DNA of 33,145 bases from JBAYJM01 sp964350585 (GCA_964350585.1 CAYGKC010000011.1:1-33145); one strand, 5' to 3'; counted from the stretch's first letter, positions 6,525 to 15,350 are shown. Translations and numbers: made by a program. Notes: generated from the letters alone by a model not told the origin.

Positions 6525-8111
6525 CTATTCGGTTATTTCATCCCTTTTTTCCTTGATAAAGCTCATTGCTTGTTCTAAGAATTCAACAAGCATTTTAAAG
6601 GGTGTTTCTATTATGAAATCAAAAAAATATAGAAAGATGTTAACTTTGGAAAAATTTGTTGATAGCGCTCTACCTACTCTTACAATCGGAAGTGAAAAGA
6701 AATCTATAATAAAATTTCTGAGATTTTCCTTTCTTTGAAGTACTAGGAATTGGTTTGCAATATTCCTTAAGCGGAATCCAAAGAAACTGACCAGAGTTAA
6801 AAAGAATAGGAACAGCAACCCGCTCATCAGTGTAAAGTCTAAAAGATAAAGGAGATAAACAAGTATGCCGAAGGTTACTAAAAACATTATACCATAAATT
6901 ATATTCATTGCCATGAAAGCTGAAGAACCTTTTTTGAGCAATTTTTTTTCTTTGAAAGCAATTTTTCTTTCTTCGCCGTAAATTATCTTCTTAACCTCAT
7001 TTATAATTGTCTGAGTATTATTGTTTCCTGGAACCTTAATGGTCATAGCAACAAAAAACATTAAAAGCGGATGGAAGCAGATATTTATCAGCAGTGAGGT
7101 GTAATGTATTTTTCCTAAAAAAAATAAATCATATGGAATTTCAATAATAAAAGCTAAAATGGTTTTGGTAAAAAATAGATAAATTATTACTCTGATGATG
7201 CTTCCGACAAGTTTGCTTTTTAAATGGTGGTAGTTATCTTCACATGTTTCCTTTATTGTGTTTGTTATTTTTGTTTCATCTTCTAATGATTCGACAGTCG
7301 AGTGGTTTCTTGAAATTATATCTTTGATTATGGTAAAAAATACTGATTGTCTTTTTATAATTCTTTGCAGTTGAAAGCTAATGGAATTATTCAGGTGGCT
7401 GTCAATTTTTTCTTTTATGTTTCTGAGATCTCTGCAAAAATCTAAAACCTTTTCGTCAGAAAGGCTGCCCCATTGCTGGATGTGGAGCTGAATTAAGCGG
7501 TAATAAATGGTATTTATGTCAGCTTTGCCGATTGTTTTTAAGACTGCTATGTATATTTGCAAGTTTTTTTCTTTTTCATCAATGGGATCGGTAAATGAAA
7601 TTGAAGATACCATTTGCGAATACATAAAGTTAACCATTGCTAAATCTTTTTCTGGCGAAAAGAAAAATTCATCAATCTCGCATGAAGCCAACTCTATTGT
7701 CCAATCGATTATTTTTTGCTTCTTGGGAAAATATTTTGTTTGAAAATAATTAAGAATTGTGCAATATTTGACAATAATTTTTGCCAAATCGTCAATTATA
7801 GTTTCAGGAAGCGTATCATTTGGCAAATATTTTATCCTTATAAATTCATAAATAAGGGCTTTGCTTAATTTATTGGCATCTCTTTCTTGCAAAAATAACA
7901 TCTGCCTTCTTAAAAACCTAGTCAGGGACCGTCTTCTGATCAGATGCTCTTCATTGTAATCGATAGCATTTCTAAATTTTTCATAAAAAAAACTTAACCT
8001 TGAAATCAATTGGCTAAGCTTGATTTTTACCGCACTTTCATTGTTTGATACTGTTGGCTCTTGGTTCATTTTTTGCAAAAGCCAAGGAATTTCTGCATTT
8101 ATATTTCTCAT
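6525..8111 (-). CDS. Conserved-looking membrane protein of unknown function
   Basis: A 528-residue protein with two parts. Residues ~1-300 are soluble, helical and rich in charged and aromatic residues. The C-terminal part carries about four transmembrane helices in two pairs (near 311-338, 346-365, 406-436 and 440-458), with a positively charged cytoplasmic-looking stretch (EERKIAFKEKKLLKKG) between the pairs. A final amphipathic region follows. There is no signal peptide, no nucleotide-binding motif and no catalytic signature that I recognise. It is divergent from ku and is followed by the 58-residue gene. Codon usage and base composition match the surrounding core genes. Confidence 0.72.
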   Translation of the reverse strand: MRNINAEIPWLLQKMNQEPTVSNNESAVKIKLSQLISRLSFFYEKFRNAIDYNEEHLIRRRSLTRFLRRQMLFLQERDANKLSKALIYEFIRIKYLPNDTLPETIIDDLAKIIVKYCTILNYFQTKYFPKKQKIIDWTIELASCEIDEFFFSPEKDLAMVNFMYSQMVSSISFTDPIDEKEKNLQIYIAVLKTIGKADINTIYYRLIQLHIQQWGSLSDEKVLDFCRDLRNIKEKIDSHLNNSISFQLQRIIKRQSVFFTIIKDIISRNHSTVESLEDETKITNTIKETCEDNYHHLKSKLVGSIIRVIIYLFFTKTILAFIIEIPYDLFFLGKIHYTSLLINICFHPLLMFFVAMTIKVPGNNNTQTIINEVKKIIYGEERKIAFKEKKLLKKGSSAFMAMNIIYGIMFLVTFGILVYLLYLLDFTLMSGLLFLFFLTLVSFFGFRLRNIANQFLVLQRKENLRNFIIDFFSLPIVRVGRALSTNFSKVNIFLYFFDFIIETPFKMLVEFLEQAMSFIKEKRDEITE

Positions 8112-8200
8112 ATAAAGAACAATAACACAGCAAATCCCTTTTGTTAAGTTGGCTTTTATTTTAATTCTTTATTAACAACAATAGGTTAAAATTCCAATTT

Positions 8201-8983
8201 ATGAGAGCAATTTGGTCGGGCTCACTCAGTTTTGGGCTCATAAACATTCCAGTAAAAATTTATAGCGCTTCTAAGGATAGGGCGCTGAAATTTCGGATGC
8301 TTGATAAGAAAAATTTGTGTCCAATTGGTTATTCGTATATATGTAAAAATGATAACAAGACGGTAAGTTATGATGAAATAGTAAGAGGATATGAGTTTCA
8401 AAAGGGAGAGTTTGTCGTCTTAGAAGATGAAGATTTTAAAAAGGCTAACGTTAGAAAAACAAAAACAATAGAAGTAATCCATTTTACTGAAACGCGTTCA
8501 ATTAGTAGCAAGTATTATGATAAGCCTTATTATATTGAACCTGATCAGAGATCGCAAAAAGCATACGTGCTTCTTCGAGATACACTGAAAAAATTAAAAA
8601 GATCAGCTGTAGCCTCTTTTGTATTTAAAGATAGGGAAAGGATTGGAATAATCAAGCCTGATAAGGATGTTTTACTTTTAAATCAATTGAGATTTGAGGA
8701 AGAAATAAGAAAGCCCGAAGGATTGTCTATTCCAGTTTCAGTTAATTACTCAAAAAAAGAGTTAGAGATGGCTGTTAATTTGGTCAGGCAACTTACTGAG
8801 CCATTTAAAATAAGTAATTTTAAAGATACATACACAAAAGAATTAGAAAGAGTAATTGAAGAAAAAAGTAAGGGGAAAAAGCCTACTGCCAAAGGAACTG
8901 CTCCAAAATATACCCAAGGTGCAGATTTAATGGCTTTACTTAAGAAGAGTTTGGAGAAGGAAAAAAAAGCGCATAGATTATGA
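8201..8983 (+). CDS. ku: Bacterial Ku DNA end-binding protein
   Basis: A 260-residue homologue of bacterial Ku, the homodimeric ring that threads onto double-strand break ends and recruits LigD in non-homologous end joining. The N-terminus MRAIWSGSLSFGLINIPVKIYSA is diagnostic (quoted here in part: WSGSLSFGLINIPV). The central YYIEPDQ and KAYVLLRDTL segments and the DVLLLNQLRFEEEIR stretch also match the family. The C-terminus is short and basic (EKSKGKKPTAKG, KKSLEKEKKAHRL), as in minimal bacterial Ku. Its TGA overlaps the ATG of the ligase gene by four bases, so the products are translationally coupled. There is no clear Shine-Dalgarno sequence before the ATG. Confidence 0.96.
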   Translation: MRAIWSGSLSFGLINIPVKIYSASKDRALKFRMLDKKNLCPIGYSYICKNDNKTVSYDEIVRGYEFQKGEFVVLEDEDFKKANVRKTKTIEVIHFTETRSISSKYYDKPYYIEPDQRSQKAYVLLRDTLKKLKRSAVASFVFKDRERIGIIKPDKDVLLLNQLRFEEEIRKPEGLSIPVSVNYSKKELEMAVNLVRQLTEPFKISNFKDTYTKELERVIEEKSKGKKPTAKGTAPKYTQGADLMALLKKSLEKEKKAHRL

Positions 8984-10458
8984 ATCTAAAAAGATACAAA
9001 GAAAAAAGGGACTTTAAAAATACTTCCGAACCAGAAACAAAAGGCAAAATTAAGGGTGACAAACTGGCATTTGTTGTTCATAAACATAACGCAAGCAGAA
9101 TGCATTATGATCTTCGGCTAGAGCTAAATGGAGTTTTAAAAAGTTGGGCAGTGCCTAAAGGCCCAACTTTAAATCCATCTTTAAAGAGATTGGCTGTTAT
9201 GGTGGAAGATCACCCTCTGACATATTTAAAGTATGAAGGCGCTATTGCTAGAGGAAATTACGGAGCTGGAGACGTAATTATTTGGGATTACGGTTTTTAT
9301 ATTCCCAAGAGCGGAAAAAATAAAAAAGAAAATGAAAAAATTTTAAATAAACAGTTAAAAGAAGGTAAATTGGAGTTTTATCTTGAAGGAAAGAAATTAA
9401 ATGGGATATTTTATTTAATAAAAAGCAAGGATAAGAATTGGATTCTAATAAAAGGAAAGGATGGATTCGCAAACGGTAAAAAAAAGTTAGACGAAGGCTC
9501 CGTAATATCAGACAGAACTATCTATTTCGATCAAAAAGGTAAGGATAAGCAGGTAATGATTGCAAAACCAATGTTAGCTTTTTCTTCTCCTTCTTCCTTT
9601 AATGATCCAAATTGGATATTTGAAATTAAATGGGATGGCTATAGGGCTATAGCCTATATAAAAAAGAGCGGAGCAAGTTTGCTTTCGAGAAACAATAAAA
9701 TATTTGATGAGTTATTTCCATCAATTATTGGCGAGATAAAAAAAATAAACCATGATGCAACTATAGATGGTGAAATAGTATATTTAGAAAAAAATGGTAA
9801 AACAAATTTTCAAGCTTTGCAGAATTGTGCTCCGTATGATCCTCATATCATTTATTATGTATTTGACGTTCTTTTTATTGATGGACATGATACAAAGGAT
9901 TTGCCGCTGGGCATCAGAAAAAGAATTTTAAAGACCATACTGCCCGAATTGGCTAATGTAAGGTATAGCGATCATATAGAGGGTGCAGGAAACAAATTAT
10001 TTGCAATGGCAAAGAAAAAAAATTTAGAAGGGATTATAGCTAAAAAAATTGACAGCAAATATGTAATTGGAAGAAGTAGAAATTGGCTTAAGTTTAAAAT
10101 TTTTAATAGTCAGGAAGCGGTTATTGTTGGTTATACCGAGCCTAGCGGGTCAAGAAAATATTTCGGCTCATTAGTTTTGGCCGTTTATGATAAGGGAAAT
10201 TATATCTATGTAGGAAATGTTGGCAGCGGTTTTACTGATGAAACTTTAAAAAAAATATATACAGATCTGAAAAAAATCAAAACAAAAGTAAAATCGATAA
10301 AAGGAAAAATTTTTCAAGAAAGTCGAATTACCTGGGTGTTTCCTAAAATTGTTTGCGAAGTTAATTTTGCGCAATGGACAAAAGAAGGGCAGATGAGACA
10401 TCCTATTTTTAAAGGCATAAGATCAGATAAGATGCCGACAGATGCCATAAGAGAGTAA
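8980..10458 (+). CDS. ligD: LigD-type protein: 3'-phosphoesterase plus ATP-dependent DNA ligase
   Basis: A 492-residue two-domain NHEJ enzyme. Residues ~1-165 form the PE (3'-phosphoesterase) domain: HKHNASRMHYDLRLELNG, SWAVPKGPT, then VEDHPLTYLKYEG and GNYGAGDVIIWD carry the expected His, Asp, Arg and Glu residues. Residues ~190-490 are an ATP-dependent ligase. The motif I lysine is K217 in EIKWDGYRA, motif III is DVLFIDG, motif IV is EGIIAKK, motif V is NWLKFKI, and an OB-fold C-terminus ends with GQMRHPIFKGIR. The POL domain found in many LigD proteins is absent and is encoded separately four bases downstream. The protein seals breaks held by Ku after trimming 3' ends. Confidence 0.96.
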   Translation: MNLKRYKEKRDFKNTSEPETKGKIKGDKLAFVVHKHNASRMHYDLRLELNGVLKSWAVPKGPTLNPSLKRLAVMVEDHPLTYLKYEGAIARGNYGAGDVIIWDYGFYIPKSGKNKKENEKILNKQLKEGKLEFYLEGKKLNGIFYLIKSKDKNWILIKGKDGFANGKKKLDEGSVISDRTIYFDQKGKDKQVMIAKPMLAFSSPSSFNDPNWIFEIKWDGYRAIAYIKKSGASLLSRNNKIFDELFPSIIGEIKKINHDATIDGEIVYLEKNGKTNFQALQNCAPYDPHIIYYVFDVLFIDGHDTKDLPLGIRKRILKTILPELANVRYSDHIEGAGNKLFAMAKKKNLEGIIAKKIDSKYVIGRSRNWLKFKIFNSQEAVIVGYTEPSGSRKYFGSLVLAVYDKGNYIYVGNVGSGFTDETLKKIYTDLKKIKTKVKSIKGKIFQESRITWVFPKIVCEVNFAQWTKEGQMRHPIFKGIRSDKMPTDAIRE

Positions 10459-10462
10459 ATAA

Positions 10463-11353
10463 ATGAAAGATTTGAAATTAACAAATACAGGTAAGATATT
10501 TTGGCCAGTGGAACGATATACCAAAGGAGATGTTATTAATTATTATCAAAAAGTTTCCGATACTATTTTGCCTCATCTTAAAGACAGACCGCAAAGTTTG
10601 TATCGCCAGCCGAATGGCATAAAAGGAGGATTTTTCCAGAAAAATATTAAAAGTAATATACCAAGTTTTGTAAAAACAGTTTTGATCCCATCATCCCATT
10701 TAGGAAAGGAAATAAATTTTATGCTTTGCCAAAATTTAAAAACACTTTTGTATATGGCAAACTTGGGTTGCATAGAATTGAATCCTTGGATGTCTAGAAT
10801 AAAAAAATTGGAATTTCCAGACTTCTTTGTAATTGATTTGGATCCCGGTGAGAATATATCTTTTGAATGCGTCGTTGAGGCTGCTTTGGGCGCTCATAAA
10901 ACGTTAGATGAAATCGGAGCGAATAATTTTATCAAAACTTCCGGCAAACGAGGTTTGCATATTTTCGTACCACTTGGCGCAAAATATGATTATGAACAAG
11001 TAAGACATTTTTCACAACTTATAGCCGTATTAGTTCATAATAGAAAGCCTAAATTTACCAGTTTGGAAAGAAACCCGCAGAAACGAAAAAATAAAATTTA
11101 TCTGGATTACTTGCAAAACAGGATTGGTCAAACTATAACAGCGCCATATTCACTAAGGCCGATATCAGGAGCTCCCGTATCAACTCCATTATTCTGGCAT
11201 GAAGTTAAGAAAGATTTAAGAATTTTTGATTACAATATAAATACAATTTTTAAAAGATTGGATGATTACGGAGATATTTGGAAAAATTATTTGCAAAAGC
11301 CAATAAAAATGGAAAGTTGCTTAAGTAGAATAAATAAAATATATAATATTTAA
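10463..11353 (+). CDS. LigD POL-type primase-polymerase (stand-alone)
   Basis: A 296-residue archaeo-eukaryotic primase superfamily protein equal to the POL domain of LigD, which fills gaps (often with ribonucleotides) at NHEJ ends. Landmarks are TNTGKIFWPVERYTKGDVINYY at the start (quoted in part: GKIFWPVERYTKGD), RQPNGIKGGFFQKN, and the catalytic DLDPG (D125 and D127). SGKRGLHIFVPL follows, and the third acidic residue is in IYLDYLQN. After that comes TAPYSLRP-GAPVSTPL, also typical. It is a separate gene after the PE-ligase gene, so the usual POL-PE-LIG polypeptide is split. Expression is probably from the ku promoter. Confidence 0.95.
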   Translation: MKDLKLTNTGKIFWPVERYTKGDVINYYQKVSDTILPHLKDRPQSLYRQPNGIKGGFFQKNIKSNIPSFVKTVLIPSSHLGKEINFMLCQNLKTLLYMANLGCIELNPWMSRIKKLEFPDFFVIDLDPGENISFECVVEAALGAHKTLDEIGANNFIKTSGKRGLHIFVPLGAKYDYEQVRHFSQLIAVLVHNRKPKFTSLERNPQKRKNKIYLDYLQNRIGQTITAPYSLRPISGAPVSTPLFWHEVKKDLRIFDYNINTIFKRLDDYGDIWKNYLQKPIKMESCLSRINKIYNI

Positions 11354-11362
11354 ATAAAAAAT

Positions 11363-11605
11363 ATGGAATTTATTTGGTTTTTAATCATTGGTCTAATTGC
11401 GGGCTGGATCGCATCAGTTTTGGTCAGAGGCCAAGGCATGGGTATCTTGCTTAATTTAGTTATTGGTGTAGTGGGCGCTTTCATTGGTGGATGGATATTT
11501 AGGGCTTTGGGAACAGGTCCGATGGGTTTTTGGGGTTCATTGATTGCCGCTGTTGTGGGTGCTGTGATTTTACTTTTGATAGTAAGACTTTTCAGGCGCG
11601 CTTAA
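11363..11605 (+). CDS. GlsB/YeaQ/YmgE family small membrane protein
   Basis: An 80-residue hydrophobic protein with three membrane segments and the glycine-rich pattern of the transglycosylase-associated (GlsB/YeaQ/YmgE) family: WFLIIGLIAGWIAS, then NLVIGVVGAFIGGW, then LIAAVVGAVILLLIVRL. Members are linked to general and envelope stress, but their biochemistry is unknown. It follows the POL gene by nine bases and may be the last gene of the NHEJ operon. Its stop overlaps the convergent FMN reductase gene by four bases. Confidence 0.9.
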   Translation: MEFIWFLIIGLIAGWIASVLVRGQGMGILLNLVIGVVGAFIGGWIFRALGTGPMGFWGSLIAAVVGAVILLLIVRLFRRA

Positions 11606-12168
11606 AAATATTTATTTAATCTTTCAATAAGAGCAATAAGGCCATCAAAAAGCTGGCATAATTTTTCTTTATCTTCAGTATTTTTTAAATAGCCGGCATC
11701 GTCAAATTTTTCGGAAGCATTGGAAATATATATCTCAGGAGCTTGAAGAAGGCGGCTTTTAAGGTAAAAAAAAGTTTGCCTTAAATGCAATTGTGCTCTT
11801 ACAGTTCCAAAACCTCCAATAGACGCTCCAACAATCGCAATAGGTTTGTTCGTCCAAGGATTTTCATTATACGGCCTTGAAACCCAGTCAATTGCATTTT
11901 TTATTACCCCGGGAATTGAATAGTTATATTCAGGAGTCGATATTATTATTCCGTCTGCCAGGCGGATTTTATTTTTTAGCTTTAAAATACTATCGGGGGG
12001 CGTTTGCTCAAGGTCTTGATTAAATAGAGGAATATTTGCCAAATCAAAAATCTCCATATCTACTTTTTCGGGCAGACACTCCAAAAAATTTTTTATAAGC
12101 ATTTTATTGTAGGAATCTCGTCTCAAACTTCCAGCAATTCCTAGGATGTTTAATTTGTTTTCTTTCAT
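11602..12168 (-). CDS. NADPH-dependent FMN reductase family protein
   Basis: A 188-residue flavodoxin-fold oxidoreductase. The FMN phosphate loop is GIAGSLRRDSYNK near residues 9-21. The second signature, STPEYNYSIPGVIKNAIDW, binds the isoalloxazine ring and forms part of the dimer interface. GASIGGFGTVRAQ is the third family segment. Relatives (ChrR, YieF, azoreductase-like) reduce quinones, chromate or dyes with NAD(P)H; the physiological substrate here is not evident. It is convergent with the GlsB-like gene and divergent from cfa. Confidence 0.92.
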   Translation of the reverse strand: MKENKLNILGIAGSLRRDSYNKMLIKNFLECLPEKVDMEIFDLANIPLFNQDLEQTPPDSILKLKNKIRLADGIIISTPEYNYSIPGVIKNAIDWVSRPYNENPWTNKPIAIVGASIGGFGTVRAQLHLRQTFFYLKSRLLQAPEIYISNASEKFDDAGYLKNTEDKEKLCQLFDGLIALIERLNKYF

Positions 12169-12295
12169 ATAAACTACAAATTAATTTAATTTAAACAAAT
12201 TTAATAATTATGAAGAATTCAATAAAATAGACAAATCTTTATTTATTTTCTAAAATTAGTTAAAATTAAATTAATAAAAATAATCGCTTAATTGT

Positions 12296-13414
12296 ATGGA
12301 AAAAGACAAACAATGGGCTAATTATGTAATTAAGCCAAGCGGCGTTATTATTGATGGCCAAAGCCCATGGGATCCTCAAATTAAGGATAAAAAGATGTTT
12401 GACAGGGTAAAATCCCAAGGCACTCTTGGATTGGGAGAATCGTATATGGACGGGCTTTGGGAATGCGACCAGCTTGATGAATTTTTTTATCGTCTTTTGT
12501 TAATGAAAGATGTTTACAAAAGGCTCGGGTTGTCATTGCCTTTGGTTCTGGGATTTTTAAAAGCAAAACTCTTTAATTTACAAGCTTTTAGAAGAGCTTT
12601 TCAAATTGGAGAAAAGCATTATGACACCGGTAATGATTTATTTGAAAAAATGCTGGGCAGGAGTATGGTTTACAGTTGCGGTTATTGGAAGGAGGCTGAT
12701 AATTTAGACGATGCGCAGGATGCTAAGCTGGATTTGATCTGTAAAAAGTTATATCTGAAGCCAGGCGACAGAGTTTTAGATATCGGTTGCGGCTGGGGCA
12801 GTTTTGCCAGGCATGCTGCAAAAAATTATGGCGCTAAGGTTATTGGCATTACTGTTTCAAAGGAACAAAAAAAATTAGCCGAAGAATTATGCGAAGGATT
12901 GGATGTCGAATTCAGATTACAGGATTATAGAGAAGTGGACGAAAAATTTGATCATATTGTTTCAGTGGGAATGATCGAGCATGTTGGCGCTAAAAATTAC
13001 GATACCTATATGAAGGTGGCTAAGAGGTGTTTGAAAGAAAACGGATTGTTTTTTCTTCATACAATAGGCAGTTTGAAAACAAAAAACAATACTGATCCCT
13101 GGATAGAAAAGTACATATTTCCAAACGGCGCATTGCCTTCTTTAAAACACATTACAAATGCAGTCGAGAATAAATTTGTCATTGAAGATATTCACAACTT
13201 CGGACCATATTATGATAAAACGTTAATGGCTTGGCATAAAAACTTTGTTGATTCTTGGCCGTTGCTACAAGAAAAATATGGTGAAAGATTTTATCGCATG
13301 TGGAGATATTATTTGCTTTGTTGCGCCGGAGCCTTCCGCGCCCGCTCAATTCAATTATGGCAAATAGTTTTATCTCCCCAAGGAGTTATAGGCGGATATA
13401 AATCAATAAGATAA
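12296..13414 (+). CDS. cfa: Cyclopropane-fatty-acyl-phospholipid synthase
   Basis: A 372-residue SAM-dependent enzyme that adds a methylene bridge across cis double bonds of membrane phospholipid acyl chains. The Cfa-specific GEKHYDTGNDLFEKMLG segment precedes the SAM-binding motif VLDIGCGWGSFARHAA near residues 160-175, then GITVSKEQ. VSVGMIEHVG follows, and the C-terminal CCAGAFRARSIQLWQ is nearly the same as in E. coli Cfa (382 residues). It is therefore essentially full length. It is monocistronic and ends at a strong bidirectional terminator. No fatty-acid synthesis gene is visible in the window, so if the host cannot make lipids the substrate would be scavenged lipid (inference). Confidence 0.96.
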   Translation: MEKDKQWANYVIKPSGVIIDGQSPWDPQIKDKKMFDRVKSQGTLGLGESYMDGLWECDQLDEFFYRLLLMKDVYKRLGLSLPLVLGFLKAKLFNLQAFRRAFQIGEKHYDTGNDLFEKMLGRSMVYSCGYWKEADNLDDAQDAKLDLICKKLYLKPGDRVLDIGCGWGSFARHAAKNYGAKVIGITVSKEQKKLAEELCEGLDVEFRLQDYREVDEKFDHIVSVGMIEHVGAKNYDTYMKVAKRCLKENGLFFLHTIGSLKTKNNTDPWIEKYIFPNGALPSLKHITNAVENKFVIEDIHNFGPYYDKTLMAWHKNFVDSWPLLQEKYGERFYRMWRYYLLCCAGAFRARSIQLWQIVLSPQGVIGGYKSIR

Positions 13415-13445
13415 AAAAAGAGCCGGAATTCCCCGGCTCTTTTTA
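13415..13445. terminator. Bidirectional terminator between cfa and the convergent Gmad2 gene
   Basis: AAAAGAGCCGG-AATTCC-CCGGCTCTTTT hairpin with A and T tracts on both sides. It starts right after the cfa stop codon and serves both convergent genes. Confidence 0.9.
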
Positions 13446-13455
13446 AAAAGTATTT

Positions 13456-13920
13456 TTAGAAGGTAATGGGGATTCGCAATTCTTTGTCATTCTCAGGCAA
13501 ACCCGAAGCATTTGAATTTTTCAAAATAAATTCTCCTTTGGTCGATTCTCCAGGATCAAATTCTATAGTGCCTTCATAAGGCACGTATTCTTCAGTCATC
13601 CATTCGCCTTGTGCTTGCGCATAGCTTTGACCTATTGTCTCTCCCTTCTCATTTATAATTTCAATAGGAAATGTCGCTTCAAAGTACCAGTTTCCTCTTG
13701 CTTCTCCCTCTACGGTAAATGGACTTGATAATCTTTGCTCGGGCATAATGTTGCTTACACTTATGAGATCATCTTTTGAAGGGCGCTCTGTTTCAACAAC
13801 TGTATTGGTATTGTCATTGCCGTTTCTTGACTGGTTATATAGTGAATAGCCGAAAGACATAGCGGCTAAAATGATTATGGCAATAACTAATGATAGAATA
13901 ATTTTCATTTTATTTGTCAT
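13456..13920 (-). CDS. Membrane-anchored Gmad2 (immunoglobulin-like) domain protein
   Basis: A 154-residue protein with an N-terminal membrane anchor (ILSLVIAIIILAAMSFGY), a polar linker, and a C-terminal beta-sandwich from about residue 55. That region matches Gmad2, an extracytoplasmic immunoglobulin-like domain first noted in spore germination proteins: NIMPEQRLSSPFTVEGEARG, then WYFEATFPIEI and GEFILKNSNASGLPEND. The function in non-sporulating bacteria is unknown; surface exposure is likely. I choose the ATG at 13920 because a promoter (TTGTAA-16-TATACT, -10 box at 13939-13944) would put the transcript start about where the longer frame begins. Confidence 0.78.
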   Translation of the reverse strand: MTNKMKIILSLVIAIIILAAMSFGYSLYNQSRNGNDNTNTVVETERPSKDDLISVSNIMPEQRLSSPFTVEGEARGNWYFEATFPIEIINEKGETIGQSYAQAQGEWMTEEYVPYEGTIEFDPGESTKGEFILKNSNASGLPENDKELRIPITF

Positions 13921-14031
13921 TATTTGTAAATTCAATTAAGTATACGCTATCTATATTTTTTTACAAAATATTTTATAAATTAATAGTTAAATTTAAATGG
14001 ATATTGAAATAGCTGTTTTTTCTACTAGTGG

Positions 14032-14077
14032 ATTCAATGCTTCAGACTGTCTGAAGCATTGAATTTTAGCTAAAATT
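14032..14077. repeat. Two adjacent perfect palindromes
   Basis: 14032-14064 is a 33-base perfect inverted repeat with 16-base arms (ATTCAATGCTTCAGAC and its complement) around one central T. 14062-14077 is a second perfect palindrome, AATTTTAGCTAAAATT, overlapping its end. A third hairpin, the terminator at 14088-14113, follows. No gene is seen between 13945 and 14141. The large palindrome could form a cruciform or strong RNA hairpin, but its role is unknown. Confidence 0.75.
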
Positions 14078-14087
14078 ATATATAAAA

Positions 14088-14113
14088 AAAAGCTTAACTT
14101 TCGTTAAGCTTTT
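14088..14113 (-). terminator. Terminator of the 386-residue orphan gene
   Basis: AAAAGCTTAAC-TTTC-GTTAAGCTTTT hairpin, with a T tract on the minus-strand side. A further weak helix (GTTTCAGT with ACTGAAAC, 14114-14152) overlaps the gene's stop codon. Confidence 0.75.
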
Positions 14114-14141
14114 GTTTCAGTGTTTCGAAACGATTTTCGGT

Positions 14142-15302
14142 TTATACTGAAACGTGCTCAGTCTTTACCTTCTGACGATACAGCAATGACATTTCATTGC
14201 TCAGTACCATCTGCTGATAAAGTGAACTGCGAGGAGTAACTCGCCAAGGATTCCAAGTACGCGAACCCATCCAATTGGGAATTTTCACGTCGCCATTTTC
14301 ATCAAAGCCATAGAACATAAAGGCCGCTTCATTGGCTCGAGTCATAAACTGAACCGAAGGCTTCATGCTGTAGCTAAGATTTTTCTGGCGATTGGAGGCA
14401 TAGACAAGTCCAGCTTGTGTGGATGCAACCGGCTGATAATTGCCACTAAAACTCGGCATGGTAATTAACATTTCCAATGTGCGGACGTTGATTTTTTCGG
14501 TTTTTCCGCTTTTCGCAACAGGAAATGAAACTTTCTCGTTCCCATTTGTGCTGCGAGGAAATTTGATGCCCATAGCCAGCAGTCGTTCAACTTCACGTCG
14601 GTAGAATCCTGCTTCGTCGTCAATTCTTTCCAAAAGCATTTTTTTGAGTATATGCGGAGCGCCGTAAACGCTCTGCCAGCGATTCGGATGAACGTAGTGC
14701 TTAAAGTAAACAGAATTTCCCGTCCAAAGATTTTTTTCTTTAAGGAAATTGTTTTCTTCAGCACTGGGATCCCAAATAATACGATCCCAACCGTTATACC
14801 AATATCCATCGCAGTCAACCAGCATATAATTGCGGAAACCACCCACAGACTCTTCGCCTGTTTGAGGATTCTTCGTCACGATGCTTTTGTCATGAATCTT
14901 GACGCAAAAGGAGAAAACATCCTTATTGGAAACCAATCCAATAATCGGACCGAAATGGCTGGAGCCAATTCTTCGTTCACCTTTGCGGACAACTTTGCGT
15001 CTGCGATTGATATACTTCGGAATTTCGATTACGGCGCCACGCGCGGCAATCGGCACCAAGAAGGACAAGAGATCCAGATCCGTGCATTGAAAATTTCCAT
15101 TTTCATCTAATGCCGGAATGGGATTGCGACCTTCGTAGCTCATGACGCCCTGCGCCATGATTGCACCCAGGAAATCTTCATCGATTGTCTGGTTGCGGTT
15201 CATAATGGTTTGGGCATACTCATTTTTCAAATGAGCGATGTCGCGGACACTGGTAGCGAAATTGATTGCAGGCCTGCCTTTGAACTTAAGTCCGGTATTC
15301 AT
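14142..15302 (-). CDS. 386-residue orphan protein
   Basis: A soluble-looking protein with no signal peptide, no membrane helix and no domain that I recognise. It is rich in aromatic and basic residues, with blocks such as IGSSHFGPIIGLVSN, VDCDGYWYNGWDRIIWD and NWMGSRTWNPWRVTP. It has a clear Shine-Dalgarno sequence (AAGGAG, nine bases before the ATG) and its own terminator. The -35 region of its promoter is covered by a palindromic operator (15370-15395). The gene is visibly richer in G+C than its neighbours, with different codon choice, which suggests transfer or selection for high expression. The adjacent upstream TrmB-type gene is the obvious candidate regulator. Confidence 0.75.
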   Translation of the reverse strand: MNTGLKFKGRPAINFATSVRDIAHLKNEYAQTIMNRNQTIDEDFLGAIMAQGVMSYEGRNPIPALDENGNFQCTDLDLLSFLVPIAARGAVIEIPKYINRRRKVVRKGERRIGSSHFGPIIGLVSNKDVFSFCVKIHDKSIVTKNPQTGEESVGGFRNYMLVDCDGYWYNGWDRIIWDPSAEENNFLKEKNLWTGNSVYFKHYVHPNRWQSVYGAPHILKKMLLERIDDEAGFYRREVERLLAMGIKFPRSTNGNEKVSFPVAKSGKTEKINVRTLEMLITMPSFSGNYQPVASTQAGLVYASNRQKNLSYSMKPSVQFMTRANEAAFMFYGFDENGDVKIPNWMGSRTWNPWRVTPRSSLYQQMVLSNEMSLLYRQKVKTEHVSV

Positions 15303-15350
15303 GATTAACTCTCCTTTTCTTTTCTTTGTTGTAATGTACCTTGTAAGCTA

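Noticed and set aside
14465..15110. Several frames of 60-150 codons on both strands inside the 386-residue gene
   Set aside because: They are shadows of a gene with a clear ribosome site, promoter and terminator.
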